Counted from the stretch's first letter, positions 25,803-34,631 are shown. The stretch is 64,000 bases of DNA from Schleiferilactobacillus perolens DSM 12744 (GCF_001435585.1 NZ_AZEC01000005.1:186001-250000), one strand, 5' to 3'. A program made the numbers and translations. The notes: generated by a model from the sequence alone, not told the origin.

Positions 25803-28226
25803 ATGCTGGAACAAAATACCGAATCTAAGCCAAATCCCGAGCTGCATATTGCTATGGCTCCCAGCCGCAAGACCAAGAAGTGGAGCAATAAAGTGATGCT
25901 CTGGTCTGACTTGCTGGACCGGCTCAGCCATCCGACGATAACACCCGAGACAATGGCCGAGTGGGCTAAAATGTCGCGGGAGCAGCAGGAAGAGATTAAA
26001 GATGTCGGTGGATTTGTCGGTGGCTGGCTCAAACAGGGCCGCCGGAAAGTCGGCAGCGTGCAAAACCGCAGTCTGCTCACCCTGGACGTCGACTTCCCAG
26101 ATCACAACCTGTGGGACGACGCGGAGCTGCTTTGGGGGTTCAGCCTGGCCGTGTACAGCACGCATAAGTATCGGCCGGACAATCCCCGGATGCGGTTTGT
26201 GATTCCCTTGTCCCGTGTGGTCACAGCAGAGGAATACGTACCGCTGGCTCGAAAAGTCGCGTCAGAGTTAGGCATGAACAATTTCGACGACTCAACCTAT
26301 GAGCCGGAACGGCTGATGTTTTGGCCGTCGCACTCCCAGGACGCGGAGTATTTCTACCGCCACCAAGACGGGGAGCTGCTCGACCCGGACAAAGTGCTGG
26401 GGGAGTACACCGACTGGCAAGATTCCAGTTTTTGGCCGGTATCTGACCGGGAGGCCGAAGTCCACCAGCATGAGGCCAAAATGGCTGGCGACCCCTTGAC
26501 CAAACCAGGGGCAATTGGCGCTTTTAATCGGGTGTACCCGATTCGTGAGGCCATCGAAAAGTTTCTGCCAGACGTGTATGCGCCAACTCGACACCCGGAC
26601 CGTTACACCTATATTCCGGGAAGCACGGTCGGCGGACTGGTGCTGTACGATGACCAGTTTGCCTATTCTCACCACGGGACAGACCCCACTGGGGGCCAGC
26701 TGACCAACGCGTTTGATTTGGTCCGGCTGCACAAGTTTAATGATTTGGACGCCAAAGCCAAAGATGGCACACCCGTCAACAAACTGCCCAGTACCAAAGC
26801 AATGACGCAATTTGCTTTAGAAGATAAAGGCGTCAACGCCGAGTGGAAGCAAGACGTGATCGGAACCGCCGATGATGATTTTGACACGTGGGAAGACCAA
26901 GAGGACGGCGCTGAGGCGGATAAGACCAAGGACCTGGCTGAATGGCTGACCATCACAGATAAGGGCAATCCGGTCATCAACACATATCATTTGGCCGAGC
27001 ATGTCATCGCTGAGCACCCGCTGTTTTTCGACAAGCGTGAGTTTCTACGGTACGACGACAAGACCGGCATCTGGCGGGATGATACGGACACCTATCTGAC
27101 CAGTATTCTGACCAAAGACTACCTGCGCAAGCTGACTAAGATCAATCTCATACGAGAGACCAAGACGGCCATCCAGGGACTGATCAAAGCGGATGACCCA
27201 TTTCCGGCACCAGACACCAGTCAGCTGGTGCTGGCCAATGGCATCTATAACTGGCAGGACAACACGTTTAGCGAGGGCTATCACCCAGACCTGCACGCAC
27301 GAGCCTTTTATCCGGTGCAGTATGACCACCGTGCCGATTGCCCGACGTTTGACGGCTACGCCCGGTGGCTGCTGGGTGAGGAGAACATGCCCTTCATTTA
27401 TGAGTGGATCGGCTATATGTTTTTCCGGGGCTACCCCATTCAAAAAATGCTGTTCTTGTATGGCGGCGGCGGAACTGGGAAATCGACACTCATCAACGTC
27501 ATCCGCAACGCGATCGGCGAGCAGGCATCAGCGGCAGTCACCTTAGAGGCCCTGATGACCAAGCCTTTTGCGCCAGCGGGACTGTATCAAAAGACGGCCA
27601 ACTTCGACAGTGATGCCAAGAGCCAGTACTTGGAAGATGGCGCCATCCTTAAGACACTGACCGGTGAGGATATCACCTATGCCGACGTGAAATTCTCCGA
27701 CCCGCTGAAATTTTACAATTTCGCCAAGCTGACATTTTCCATGAACAAGCTGCCGGCGATGCGGGATTTCAGCGGCGGACTGACTCGGCGGGCGATCATC
27801 TTGAAAATCAACCGGAAGGTGACACCTGAGATTATCAAGCAATTCCCGCTTAAGCAGATGCTCAAAGAAGCACCGGGTATCTTTAACCGGGCGATGGATG
27901 GCCTGCGGCGACTGATTAAGAGTGGCAGCTTTACGGAATCATCTATGATGGAACGCGAGCTGCAAGACTGGGTAATCGGCAACGACCAGGTGGGACGCTT
28001 TGTCACCGAGGCAGTTAACAAGGTCGACGGTCAAGTTACTACAGTTGAGGATATGTACAACGCCTATACCAATTACAGCATGGAGAACGGTGAAAAGGCT
28101 CTGGGCCGATATAAGTTTGGCCAGCGGCTAGAAGAACTGGGACTCACGAGAACTCGAAAGCGAATCGAAAAAAACCCAGTTTGGATCTGGCAGGACGTTA
28201 AATTGGCTGTGTCAGATTTTGACTGA
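25803..28226 (+). CDS. Phage primase-helicase (PrimPol-like plus SF3/D5 helicase)
   Basis: This is an 807-residue replication initiator. The N-terminal third (LLTLDVDFPD near residue 95; STHKYRPDNPRMRFVIPLSR; later RLMFWPS) looks like an archaeo-eukaryotic primase-type domain. The C-terminal half is a D5_N/SF3 helicase with Walker A GGGGTGKST (about 553-561), a Walker B region followed by TFSMNKLPAM, and the arginine-finger segment GLTRRAIILKINR. It likely primes and unwinds at the AT-rich iteron region directly downstream, and its last codons already include one iteron. Confidence 0.9.
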   Translation: MLEQNTESKPNPELHIAMAPSRKTKKWSNKVMLWSDLLDRLSHPTITPETMAEWAKMSREQQEEIKDVGGFVGGWLKQGRRKVGSVQNRSLLTLDVDFPDHNLWDDAELLWGFSLAVYSTHKYRPDNPRMRFVIPLSRVVTAEEYVPLARKVASELGMNNFDDSTYEPERLMFWPSHSQDAEYFYRHQDGELLDPDKVLGEYTDWQDSSFWPVSDREAEVHQHEAKMAGDPLTKPGAIGAFNRVYPIREAIEKFLPDVYAPTRHPDRYTYIPGSTVGGLVLYDDQFAYSHHGTDPTGGQLTNAFDLVRLHKFNDLDAKAKDGTPVNKLPSTKAMTQFALEDKGVNAEWKQDVIGTADDDFDTWEDQEDGAEADKTKDLAEWLTITDKGNPVINTYHLAEHVIAEHPLFFDKREFLRYDDKTGIWRDDTDTYLTSILTKDYLRKLTKINLIRETKTAIQGLIKADDPFPAPDTSQLVLANGIYNWQDNTFSEGYHPDLHARAFYPVQYDHRADCPTFDGYARWLLGEENMPFIYEWIGYMFFRGYPIQKMLFLYGGGGTGKSTLINVIRNAIGEQASAAVTLEALMTKPFAPAGLYQKTANFDSDAKSQYLEDGAILKTLTGEDITYADVKFSDPLKFYNFAKLTFSMNKLPAMRDFSGGLTRRAIILKINRKVTPEIIKQFPLKQMLKEAPGIFNRAMDGLRRLIKSGSFTESSMMERELQDWVIGNDQVGRFVTEAVNKVDGQVTTVEDMYNAYTNYSMENGEKALGRYKFGQRLEELGLTRTRKRIEKNPVWIWQDVKLAVSDFD

Positions 28227-28560
28227 ATGTGTCAGAGTTCCAGAATTTGGAGACAGAATTGATGAAGAATAGAATTCGTGGCCGACCGATCTGGCTGTCG
28301 GAGCACGCACCTAAAAATTCGTCCACTGATTTCAGTGCTTTGTGCCGCTGTTCTGGCACAAAAGGCAATTCGTGACACAGCGGAAAACTCAACAGCCTCA
28401 AGGGCTATAGCCTATTCTGTGTCAGAAATTCAACTTTTACTACTATTATATAGAGGTTTAAAAAGAGTATATAAAGAGTAAAGGGCAGAGGGTAAAAAGT
28501 AAAAAGTATATAGCGTATAAATAGTTGAGCAAAAAATGCGATTTCTGACACACAACCATG
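28203..28560. other. Putative phage replication origin with TGTGTCAGA iterons and AT-rich region
   Basis: TGTGTCAGA occurs at 28208-28216, 28228-28236 and 28418-28426, and inverted at 28544-28552, with a partial inverted TGACACA at 28373-28379. A perfect hairpin TTTGTGCC/GGCACAAA lies at 28339-28362. The stretch 28432-28540 is strongly AT-rich with AGTAAAA/AGTATAT-type repeats, a likely unwinding element. The gap between the primase-helicase and VRR-NUC genes is the longest in the replication module. A 37-codon frame at 28262-28375 (MKNRIRGRPIWL...) is possible but weak. Confidence 0.7.
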
Positions 28561-28573
28561 ACGAGGTGAAAAA

Positions 28574-28888
28574 TTGACGATTGAACGCGACGTGGAGAAT
28601 TTCTTGGTGACACGAGTCAAACGGATCGGGGCGGAATGTTTCAAGTGGACCGCTCCAGGTGTGCGAGGAGTACCAGACCGGTTAGTGATTTATGCGGGAC
28701 GAATCTGGTTTGTTGAATTGCAGCAGCCGGGCAAGAAGCCACGAATGAATCAGGTGATGATGCATAAGCGATTAGCTCGTCAGGGTTTCAAGGTGAACAT
28801 CGTGGATAGTAAAATCGCCGCCAGTGAATTTGTTGAGGAGGTGAAATCTTGGAAGCAAAACTCAGAGGGTACCAGCAATACGCCGTAG
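28574..28888 (+). CDS. VRR-NUC domain protein
   Basis: This 104-residue protein is a stand-alone virus-type replication-repair nuclease. The core GVRGVPDRLVIYAGRIWFVE then LQQPGKKPRMNQ matches the family, with the metal-binding D in PDR and E in VEL. The position usually held by catalytic Lys (VELK) is Gln (VELQ), so activity may be altered. The TTG at 28574 lies behind GAGGTGAAAAA. It overlaps the SNF2 helicase gene by 40 bases. Confidence 0.85.
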   Translation: MTIERDVENFLVTRVKRIGAECFKWTAPGVRGVPDRLVIYAGRIWFVELQQPGKKPRMNQVMMHKRLARQGFKVNIVDSKIAASEFVEEVKSWKQNSEGTSNTP

Positions 28889-30201
28889 ATTTCATCATCA
28901 ACAACCGGTATTGCGGTTTGTTCCTTGATATGGGCCTTGGCAAAACTTTGTCCACGCTGACGGCCATTGCTGACTTGCAGCTGCTGGAGGATTTGGGCAA
29001 GGTGCTGATCGTTGCACCGCTGGCTGTCGCCCGAAACACCTGGCCGGATGAAATCCACAAATGGGACTCAACAAAAGGGTTGAGTTACTCAACAATACTC
29101 GGCTCAGCTCAACAACGGTCGGCAGCACTCCAGCAGACAACCGACCTGTACATCACGAACCGCGAAAATGTGCCGTGGCTGGTCGAGTATTACGGTCGTA
29201 AGTGGCCATTTAAGACAGTGGTCATCGATGAGCTCTCCAGCTTTAAGTCACCGCAAGCAAAACGGTTTAAGGCATTACGCAAAGTGCGGCCGCTGATGCA
29301 TCGAGTGATTGGACTTACTGGAACACCCGCACCCAACTCCCTGATGGACTTGTGGCCGCAGATGTATCTGCTGGACCGGGGAACACGGCTGGGCTTGACC
29401 ATCGGCGACTATCGTCGAACCTATTTTCACCCAGGAATGCAGTCAGGATATGTCGTTTACAACTGGGTACTCAACCCGGGAGCGGATAAGACGATTTACG
29501 ATCGCATTGGCGACATCACCATCTCCATGCAGTCCAAAGAGTTGCTGGACTTGCCGCCACGCACCGACAACATTGTGCAGGTGGAGATGACACCAAAGGA
29601 GACGGAGCAGTACAAGCAGCTGCAAAAGGATTATGTCCTTCCCGAGTTGGGAGACGATGGTGTCACTGCCAGCAATGCAGCAGTCCTGGCTAACAAACTG
29701 CTCCAGCTGGCCAACGGGGCCATCTATGACGATGATGGTAAAACAATCAAGGTCCACGACCACAAGCTGGATGCACTGGCTAATATCATTGACGAGGCCC
29801 AAGGCCAGTCGGTGCTGGTGTTTTATCAATTTAAGCACGACGCGGAGCGGATACTCAAAAAGTTTCCGCAGGCTAAACGGCTGGACACAGGTAGCGATGA
29901 TGTCCATCGGTGGAATGCGGGCAAGATACCAATGCTCTTGGCTCAGCCGCAATCAGCTGGGCACGGACTGAATCTCCAAGCGGGCGGGCATATCATTGTG
30001 TGGTTCGGGCTGACCTGGTCGCTGGAGTATTATCAGCAGGCCAATGCCCGCCTGATGCGTCAAGGTCAGACTCAGCCGGTGATCGTCCATCACATTATCA
30101 CTAAGGACACCATCGACGAGCGGGTCATGACAGTTTTGCAAGGCAAAGCCAGGGGTCAAGCCGCACTGCTCAATGCGGTTAAAGCACAGTTAGGGGAGTG
30201 A
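28849..30201 (+). CDS. SNF2-family DEAD/DEAH helicase
   Basis: This 450-residue superfamily 2 ATPase has the Q-like LRGYQQYAVDF, motif I LFLDMGLGKTLS (about 24-35), motif II VIDELSSFKSPQAKRFKA (DExx as DELS), motif III LTGTPAPNSLMDLW, and the C-terminal motif VI segment ANARLMRQGQTQPV. The TTG start sits behind GAGGAGGTGAAATC within VRR-NUC. Such VRR-NUC/SNF2 pairs are common in Firmicutes siphophages, where they probably act in replication fork repair or recombination. Confidence 0.93.
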   Translation: MEAKLRGYQQYAVDFIINNRYCGLFLDMGLGKTLSTLTAIADLQLLEDLGKVLIVAPLAVARNTWPDEIHKWDSTKGLSYSTILGSAQQRSAALQQTTDLYITNRENVPWLVEYYGRKWPFKTVVIDELSSFKSPQAKRFKALRKVRPLMHRVIGLTGTPAPNSLMDLWPQMYLLDRGTRLGLTIGDYRRTYFHPGMQSGYVVYNWVLNPGADKTIYDRIGDITISMQSKELLDLPPRTDNIVQVEMTPKETEQYKQLQKDYVLPELGDDGVTASNAAVLANKLLQLANGAIYDDDGKTIKVHDHKLDALANIIDEAQGQSVLVFYQFKHDAERILKKFPQAKRLDTGSDDVHRWNAGKIPMLLAQPQSAGHGLNLQAGGHIIVWFGLTWSLEYYQQANARLMRQGQTQPVIVHHIITKDTIDERVMTVLQGKARGQAALLNAVKAQLGE

Positions 30202-30645
30202 TTGGGTTTGGCACGAGTTGACTACGGCATTTACAAACACATTGAGTCGCTGTTGCGACAGTATCCGCACATGGATAAAGAAATAGAAGAGATCATTGCC
30301 GATGAGCAATTTGCCTTCCGGCAGGAGAATACTGATGAAAACATTGGGGGTGGTCATTCACCAAACCCCCAAGCTACAGAAAATAAACTGATTGGGGTCT
30401 TGATGTTGGAAAATCAGCGGTCTATCCGTCAGTTGCGTAATTATCAACTCCAGATTCAACGGACCTGGGATGAGAGTGACAACGAGACCCGGGATGTGAT
30501 TGAGGCAATCTATCTCCACCCGCATCCTAACTTGTCGCTCTTAGGCTTTGGCCAACTATTGCACATGGATAAGTCCAAAGTGAGCCGTCTCCGACGTAAA
30601 TTCATCACCTGTCTCGGTGTTAAACTCGGCTGGGTGCGAGAGTGA
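30202..30645 (+). CDS. RinA/ArpU-like late transcription regulator
   Basis: This is a 147-residue protein. The segment DENIGGGHSPNPQATENK (about 46-63) corresponds to the conserved DENIGGGRS motif of RinA-type activators, and the C-terminus (LLGFGQLLHMDKSKVSRLRRKF) is a sigma-like helix-turn-helix. Position between replication and packaging genes fits control of late transcription. Two TTG codons (30202 and 30208) are possible starts behind AGGGGAG. Confidence 0.8.
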   Translation: MGLARVDYGIYKHIESLLRQYPHMDKEIEEIIADEQFAFRQENTDENIGGGHSPNPQATENKLIGVLMLENQRSIRQLRNYQLQIQRTWDESDNETRDVIEAIYLHPHPNLSLLGFGQLLHMDKSKVSRLRRKFITCLGVKLGWVRE

Positions 30646-30702
30646 GACAAAACTGCAACATATAAAAGTTTTTAGGGTTGATACTGGTAGTATAAGATAA
30701 TT

Positions 30703-30807
30703 GAGTTGCCGGCAAACTACTGCATTGACTGGACCATTACCAGTCGTCTTGATAAGAGCGGTGCACTGATTATCTGGGTTGTGCGGGTGCAAATCCCGTG
30801 CAACTCT
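30703..30807 (+). ncRNA. tRNA-like RNA (CAT in anticodon-like loop) before the packaging genes
   Basis: A 7-bp acceptor-like stem pairs GAGTTGC (30703-30709) with GCAACTC (30800-30806). A 5-bp stem ACTGG/CCAGT closes a 7-nt loop ACCATTA with CAT in anticodon position. A long variable-arm-like hairpin GATAA/TTATC follows, and a T-arm-like stem GCGGG/CCCGT has loop TGCAAAT. The D-arm is abnormal (no GG), position 33 is C rather than T, and the T-loop is TGC instead of TTC. It is therefore tRNA-like rather than a standard tRNA. TATAAG at 30691 is a possible -10. Confidence 0.65.
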
Positions 30808-30865
30808 TTGGCTGGTTGACAACAGACTCCCAGCCCACATTCTTCATTATCTTTCTCCTTTTGAG

Positions 30866-30897
30866 GGAGCCGTCCAGTGGTATGCGGCTCCTTTTTA
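30866..30897 (+). terminator. Terminator after the tRNA-like RNA
   Basis: GGAGCCG (30866-30872) pairs with CGGCTCC (30885-30891), followed by TTTTT. With the upstream -10 this would give an RNA of about 195 nt. The 275-base gap between the RinA-like gene and the next ORF holds this unit. Confidence 0.8.
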
Positions 30898-30920
30898 TTA
30901 TGCTTTGGAGGTTGATTATC

Positions 30921-31196
30921 TTGCAGAAAGAGCTGCTAATTTGTGCGAATAAAGCACAGGCAAAAATGTATCAAAAGTATTATGTGAATCCCGATGAGGT
31001 TTGTTGCGAGTCAGTCAACACTTTGCTTCACACAGATGGTTTGAAGGTTAAATACTTTGGGATTGCCCCAGCACTATGGGTCGAAGCTGCTGAGAGTGAT
31101 GTTGTAATGAAGAAGGTGCAGCTAGTAACCAAGATGCTGATGCAAGGGCGTGTTGCATACTTCGAGGAACAGTTTGGTCAGTACAATGGCGAATAA
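30921..31196 (+). CDS. Hypothetical phage protein (91 aa)
   Basis: TTG at 30921 lies behind TTTGGAGGTTGATTATC; the longer frame would run across the terminator and is rejected. The product (MQKELLICANKAQAKMYQKY...) is helical and unrecognised. It overlaps the HNH gene by 11 bases. Confidence 0.7.
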   Translation: MQKELLICANKAQAKMYQKYYVNPDEVCCESVNTLLHTDGLKVKYFGIAPALWVEAAESDVVMKKVQLVTKMLMQGRVAYFEEQFGQYNGE

Positions 31197-32025
31197 GAAG
31201 CTGGCGATGATTAATGGCCGACGTGTCTTAGTTGATGCTGCCACCAAAATCAGACAGGACTCTGATCGCCAATACAATCAAGCCCGCAACCAAAGACAAT
31301 CAGAGTACGTCAAGTTTTATCACTCTGCTGCCTGGCTAAAGACCAGAGAGCAAGTCCTCATTAGGGATGACAGTATCTGTCAGCGATGTGGTTTGGCTGC
31401 ATCATTAGTCGATCATATTATTCCAAGTGAGGATGATTGGGACGACAGACTCAACCAAGACAATCTGCAAGCGTTGTGTCGCGACTGTCATTACTGGAAG
31501 ACTCGACGTGAAACAACCAAGCGCAAGAAGGGACAGCAAAGGGCTATGACAATCACGGTAGTGGCTGGGTATCCTGGCAGCGGCAAGAGTACATATGTGC
31601 TTGACCATGCGGGATCACATGACCTGATCTATGACTATGACAGACTGATGTCAGCACTCACTGGTCAACCTGGACACGATCATAACATTGACGTCAATGA
31701 TTACATTCAGCTGTTTTACGAACTCATCGTTCGCAAGCTTAAGGCTGAGCAGACCTTCGACAATGTGTGGCTGGTCATGACATATCCTGATGACAAGCTT
31801 GACTCATTGCTTGCGAGTCGAGACTTGCGACACATCATGTTGGACACAAGCAAAGATGATTGCATCAAGCGATTGAGTCATGACAAGAGAGATGTGATCT
31901 CATTACTCAAAGTCTTGGATAAAGTCGACAAGTTAAAAGCCGAAAACAAATTCGACAAATTCAAAGTTGTTAAAAACACAAAATTCAAAAAGAAAAAAGT
32001 TTTTGAATTTAATTTTGATATTTAA
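31186..32025 (+). CDS. HNH endonuclease fused to a P-loop ATPase/kinase-like domain
   Basis: This is a 279-residue protein. The first half is an HNH nuclease: CQRCG (about 66), VDHIIP (about 75-80), DNLQALCRDCHYWK. The second half begins TITVVAGYPGSGKSTYVLDH (about 122-141), a Walker A motif of small phage kinases/AAA proteins, followed by IYDYDRLM and a Lys-rich tail. HNH proteins next to terminase assist cos cleavage in HK97-like phages. The fused P-loop is unusual. Start at ATG 31186; the longer frame is rejected because it overlaps the upstream gene. Confidence 0.85.
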   Translation: MANKKLAMINGRRVLVDAATKIRQDSDRQYNQARNQRQSEYVKFYHSAAWLKTREQVLIRDDSICQRCGLAASLVDHIIPSEDDWDDRLNQDNLQALCRDCHYWKTRRETTKRKKGQQRAMTITVVAGYPGSGKSTYVLDHAGSHDLIYDYDRLMSALTGQPGHDHNIDVNDYIQLFYELIVRKLKAEQTFDNVWLVMTYPDDKLDSLLASRDLRHIMLDTSKDDCIKRLSHDKRDVISLLKVLDKVDKLKAENKFDKFKVVKNTKFKKKKVFEFNFDI

Positions 32026-32219
32026 TTCCAGTTTCCCGACGACGTAAACCGCGCGCCACGGGGACTGGAGACTCCCGACCTACCCCCGCCAATTTTATCG
32101 GGGGTTATGAAAACGGGCGCTCTTGAACGGGCGTCCTCTTTTTCGCATCCCAATTTCTAACGATTTTAGGGGGTCAGGGGGGTGATATAACCCATTTTTT
32201 GATGGTTTAGGAGGTGAAA
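32026..32219. other. Probable cos region upstream of terS
   Basis: This gene-free stretch between HNH and terS holds a GC-rich part (32041-32090), a hairpin ACCCCCG/CGGGGGT (32082-32105), a terminator and two G-runs (32169-32182). Position, GC-rich islands and the adjacent HNH and P27-type terS genes suggest the cohesive-end site. The exact cut cannot be read from sequence. Confidence 0.45.
32115..32143 (+). terminator. Terminator before terS
   Basis: GGGCGC (32115-32120) pairs with GCGTCC (32131-32136) with one wobble, followed by TCTTTTT. Confidence 0.55.
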
Positions 32220-32678
32220 GTGGGGATGGCAGGAAAATATAAAGTGCTACAAATGTCCAAGGGCAATCTGACCAAGAAACAACAGGAAGCCAAGCTGCAA
32301 GCGGAGATTTTGGCGGCGGATGGTTTAACGCCGCTCCAGGTTTCGCCGCCCAATCACCTGGACCCGATTGCTCGACAAGAATATAAGCGGATCATCGCGA
32401 GTCTCGGCAAGCTGCCACTTCGAAACCTGGATCGGGCAGAGCTGGAAAACTACTGCACATGGTATTCGGTCTATAAAAATACGTCGATCAACATGAAGCA
32501 CGCGCTCAGCGCTGGTGATGAAGAAGAATACTACAGCTATGTCGGTGTCCTGAACAAAGCGACGGTCGCCATTAAAGGCTTGGCCAGTGATTTGGGGCTG
32601 AACGTGAACAGTCGGATGGCGATGAATATGCCGAAAGAGCCAAAAGAAACCCAGAGCCTGACCGACATGTTCGGCTAA
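32220..32678 (+). CDS. terS: Terminase small subunit (P27 family)
   Basis: This protein of about 152 residues recognises phage DNA for packaging. The pattern NHLDPIARQEYKRIIASLG...LRNLDRAELENYCTWYSVYK and the C-terminal KGLASDLGLNVNSRMAMNMP is typical of phage-related P27-type small terminases. GTG at 32220 (5-6 bases after AGGAGG) or ATG at 32226 could be the start. TerL follows after 19 bases. Confidence 0.9.
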   Translation: MGMAGKYKVLQMSKGNLTKKQQEAKLQAEILAADGLTPLQVSPPNHLDPIARQEYKRIIASLGKLPLRNLDRAELENYCTWYSVYKNTSINMKHALSAGDEEEYYSYVGVLNKATVAIKGLASDLGLNVNSRMAMNMPKEPKETQSLTDMFG

Positions 32679-32697
32679 TGGAGGAGGTGACCAGAAA

Positions 32698-34410
32698 ATG
32701 GCTAAATTTAGAGACCCGCTACCCAATTTTATTAAACGTGTGCTCGAAAACCGACTGGTCACTTCTCACGCGGTACTCGACGCAGTCAAACGGCAAGAGA
32801 ATGATTTAAAGCGGGCGGATTGGCGCTGGCGATATGATCCAGAACTGGCAGGAAAAGCCGTTAAGTTTATGGAGTTGCTGCCGGAACCAAAATCTGGCAA
32901 GCCACAGCCACTCGCACCATTTCAAAAATTTATTATTGGCGTCATCTACGGTTGGGTTGATAAAAAGGACTCCACAATCAGACGATTTACCGACGTGTTC
33001 ATTTCAATGGCGCGGAAGAATGGTAAGTCCTTGCTGATTAGTGGGGTCATTTTATATGAGTTCCTATTTGGCAAAAATCCGGCCAACAAGCGGCAATTGT
33101 ACACCGCTGCCAATGATCGGAAGCAGGCCGGTATCGTGTTTGACATGGTCAAAACGCGGCTCACAGCACTTATTAGAAAAGACCAGAACATCAGACGAAT
33201 GGTTAAAATCACCCGAGATGAGATAGTCAATTTGGAGGATGGCTCGACTATCCGCTCATTCTCGCGCGACGCTGGGCTAGTCGATGGATATGAGCCACAC
33301 GTGGCAGTAGTCGATGAGTACGCCAACGCTAAAACCACCGACATGCTTGAGACCCTGGCCTCGGGGCAAGTGCTGTTGCCGTCTTATTTGACCTTTATTA
33401 TCAGTACCGCAGGTTTTGACATGAACGTGCCGATGTTTACCCAAAACTATCCTTACGCGAAGAAAGTGCTCGCCGGTGAAGTCGAGGCAGAACGGTACTT
33501 TGCGTTTATCGCAGAGATGGATGATGTTTCAGAGGTTGATGACCCGAAGCTTTGGATTAAAGCCAACCCCTTGCTTGATGTGGATGTGGTGCATGACCAG
33601 ATTATGGACTATTTGACCGATAAGCTTAAATCTGCTCGCGCTGATGGCACGCTCAACTCAAAGTTGGTCAAGAACTGGAATATCTGGCGGCAAGCCTCCG
33701 AGGATAGTTATCTAGATGCGGACAGCTGGGAATCCTCAGAGCTAAAAGAAAAGCCCGATATCCGAGGCTCAAGAGTTTGGTTGGGGGTTGATGTGGGTCG
33801 GACCAGTGACTTATTTGCCACAACATGGCTGGTTCCGCAAAAGGGCTGGTGGTGGCTTGATGGTTATGGTTTTGTGGCCTCTAAAGGTGGAATTGAAAAC
33901 AAGATTAAGACTGACCGTGTGGATTACCTGGCGGCGGAAAAAGCTGGCGAAGGCGAAATATCTCGGCTGGAGTCGGGCGTTATCGACAATGACCGCGTTT
34001 ATGAATGGCTCGAAGACTTTATCGAGCGCAATGACCTGGATGTCCAGGGGATCATGTACGACCCTTATCAGTTTGGCCCATTACTCACGACTATTGAAAA
34101 GAACCATCCAGAATGGTCAATGGTTGCGGTTCGTCAAGGTACATTGACACTGTCCATGCCCACCAAGCAGTTTCGGGATGATATTATTAGCGGCAAAATT
34201 AAGCACTCCGATAATCGGATTCTGCGGGCGGCGGCGATGAACGCGGTCTTGATGTCCGACAACAACGGTGTGCGGATCAACAAAAACAAGTACGCCAACA
34301 AAATAGACATGATCGACGCTGCTTTGGATGCTTATGCAATCGCATTTACCGAGGATTTGGACAACTTTCTGGACGATGAGCGCGTATTCTCGGACGATTT
34401 TGGATTTTAG
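32698..34410 (+). CDS. terL: Terminase large subunit
   Basis: This 570-residue packaging motor and nuclease has an ATPase domain with Walker A-like SMARKNGKS (about 103-111) and Walker B VAVVDEY (about 201-207). The C-terminal RNase H-like nuclease has WLGVDVGRTSD (about 360-370) and the late acidic cluster KIDMIDAALDAYAIAF. It belongs to the Terminase_1 group that accompanies HK97-type portals. It works with TerS and probably the HNH protein to cut cos. Confidence 0.95.
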   Translation: MAKFRDPLPNFIKRVLENRLVTSHAVLDAVKRQENDLKRADWRWRYDPELAGKAVKFMELLPEPKSGKPQPLAPFQKFIIGVIYGWVDKKDSTIRRFTDVFISMARKNGKSLLISGVILYEFLFGKNPANKRQLYTAANDRKQAGIVFDMVKTRLTALIRKDQNIRRMVKITRDEIVNLEDGSTIRSFSRDAGLVDGYEPHVAVVDEYANAKTTDMLETLASGQVLLPSYLTFIISTAGFDMNVPMFTQNYPYAKKVLAGEVEAERYFAFIAEMDDVSEVDDPKLWIKANPLLDVDVVHDQIMDYLTDKLKSARADGTLNSKLVKNWNIWRQASEDSYLDADSWESSELKEKPDIRGSRVWLGVDVGRTSDLFATTWLVPQKGWWWLDGYGFVASKGGIENKIKTDRVDYLAAEKAGEGEISRLESGVIDNDRVYEWLEDFIERNDLDVQGIMYDPYQFGPLLTTIEKNHPEWSMVAVRQGTLTLSMPTKQFRDDIISGKIKHSDNRILRAAAMNAVLMSDNNGVRINKNKYANKIDMIDAALDAYAIAFTEDLDNFLDDERVFSDDFGF

Positions 34411-34421
34411 GAGGTGATGGA

Positions 34422-34625
34422 ATGAAATCGCTACAAACGCAAATATTGGCGTTTTTTGCTTTATTAGGGCATAACTTGGTCGGAATTCTTGCAATTTCCG
34501 GCTTTTTTGTACTTGGCGCGGGTGCTTTTAGCCTGGGCAGAACAGTCGGATTGTTTGTTTCTGGCGGGTTGATGGTGCTTTTAGCAGTCATTCTGTGGCT
34601 CCCCGATCCAGCAGGGAGGGGGTGA
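34422..34625 (+). CDS. DUF1056-like small membrane protein
   Basis: This 67-residue protein has two membrane helices (about 7-28 and 36-60). Small membrane proteins of the DUF1056 type lie between terL and portal in many lactobacillal and lactococcal phages; their role is unknown. The ATG follows TTAGGAGGTGATGGA. Confidence 0.75.
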   Translation: MKSLQTQILAFFALLGHNLVGILAISGFFVLGAGAFSLGRTVGLFVSGGLMVLLAVILWLPDPAGRG

Positions 34626-34631
34626 TGACAA

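Noticed and set aside
28278-28481. 67-codon frame in the origin region
   Set aside because: It starts at GTG without a ribosome site, crosses iterons and the AT-rich tract, and ends in low-complexity Leu/Tyr codons. It was judged non-coding.
30703-30807. Standard functional tRNA-Met
   Set aside because: The D-arm, position 33 and T-loop deviate and a long variable arm is present, so it is listed only as tRNA-like.
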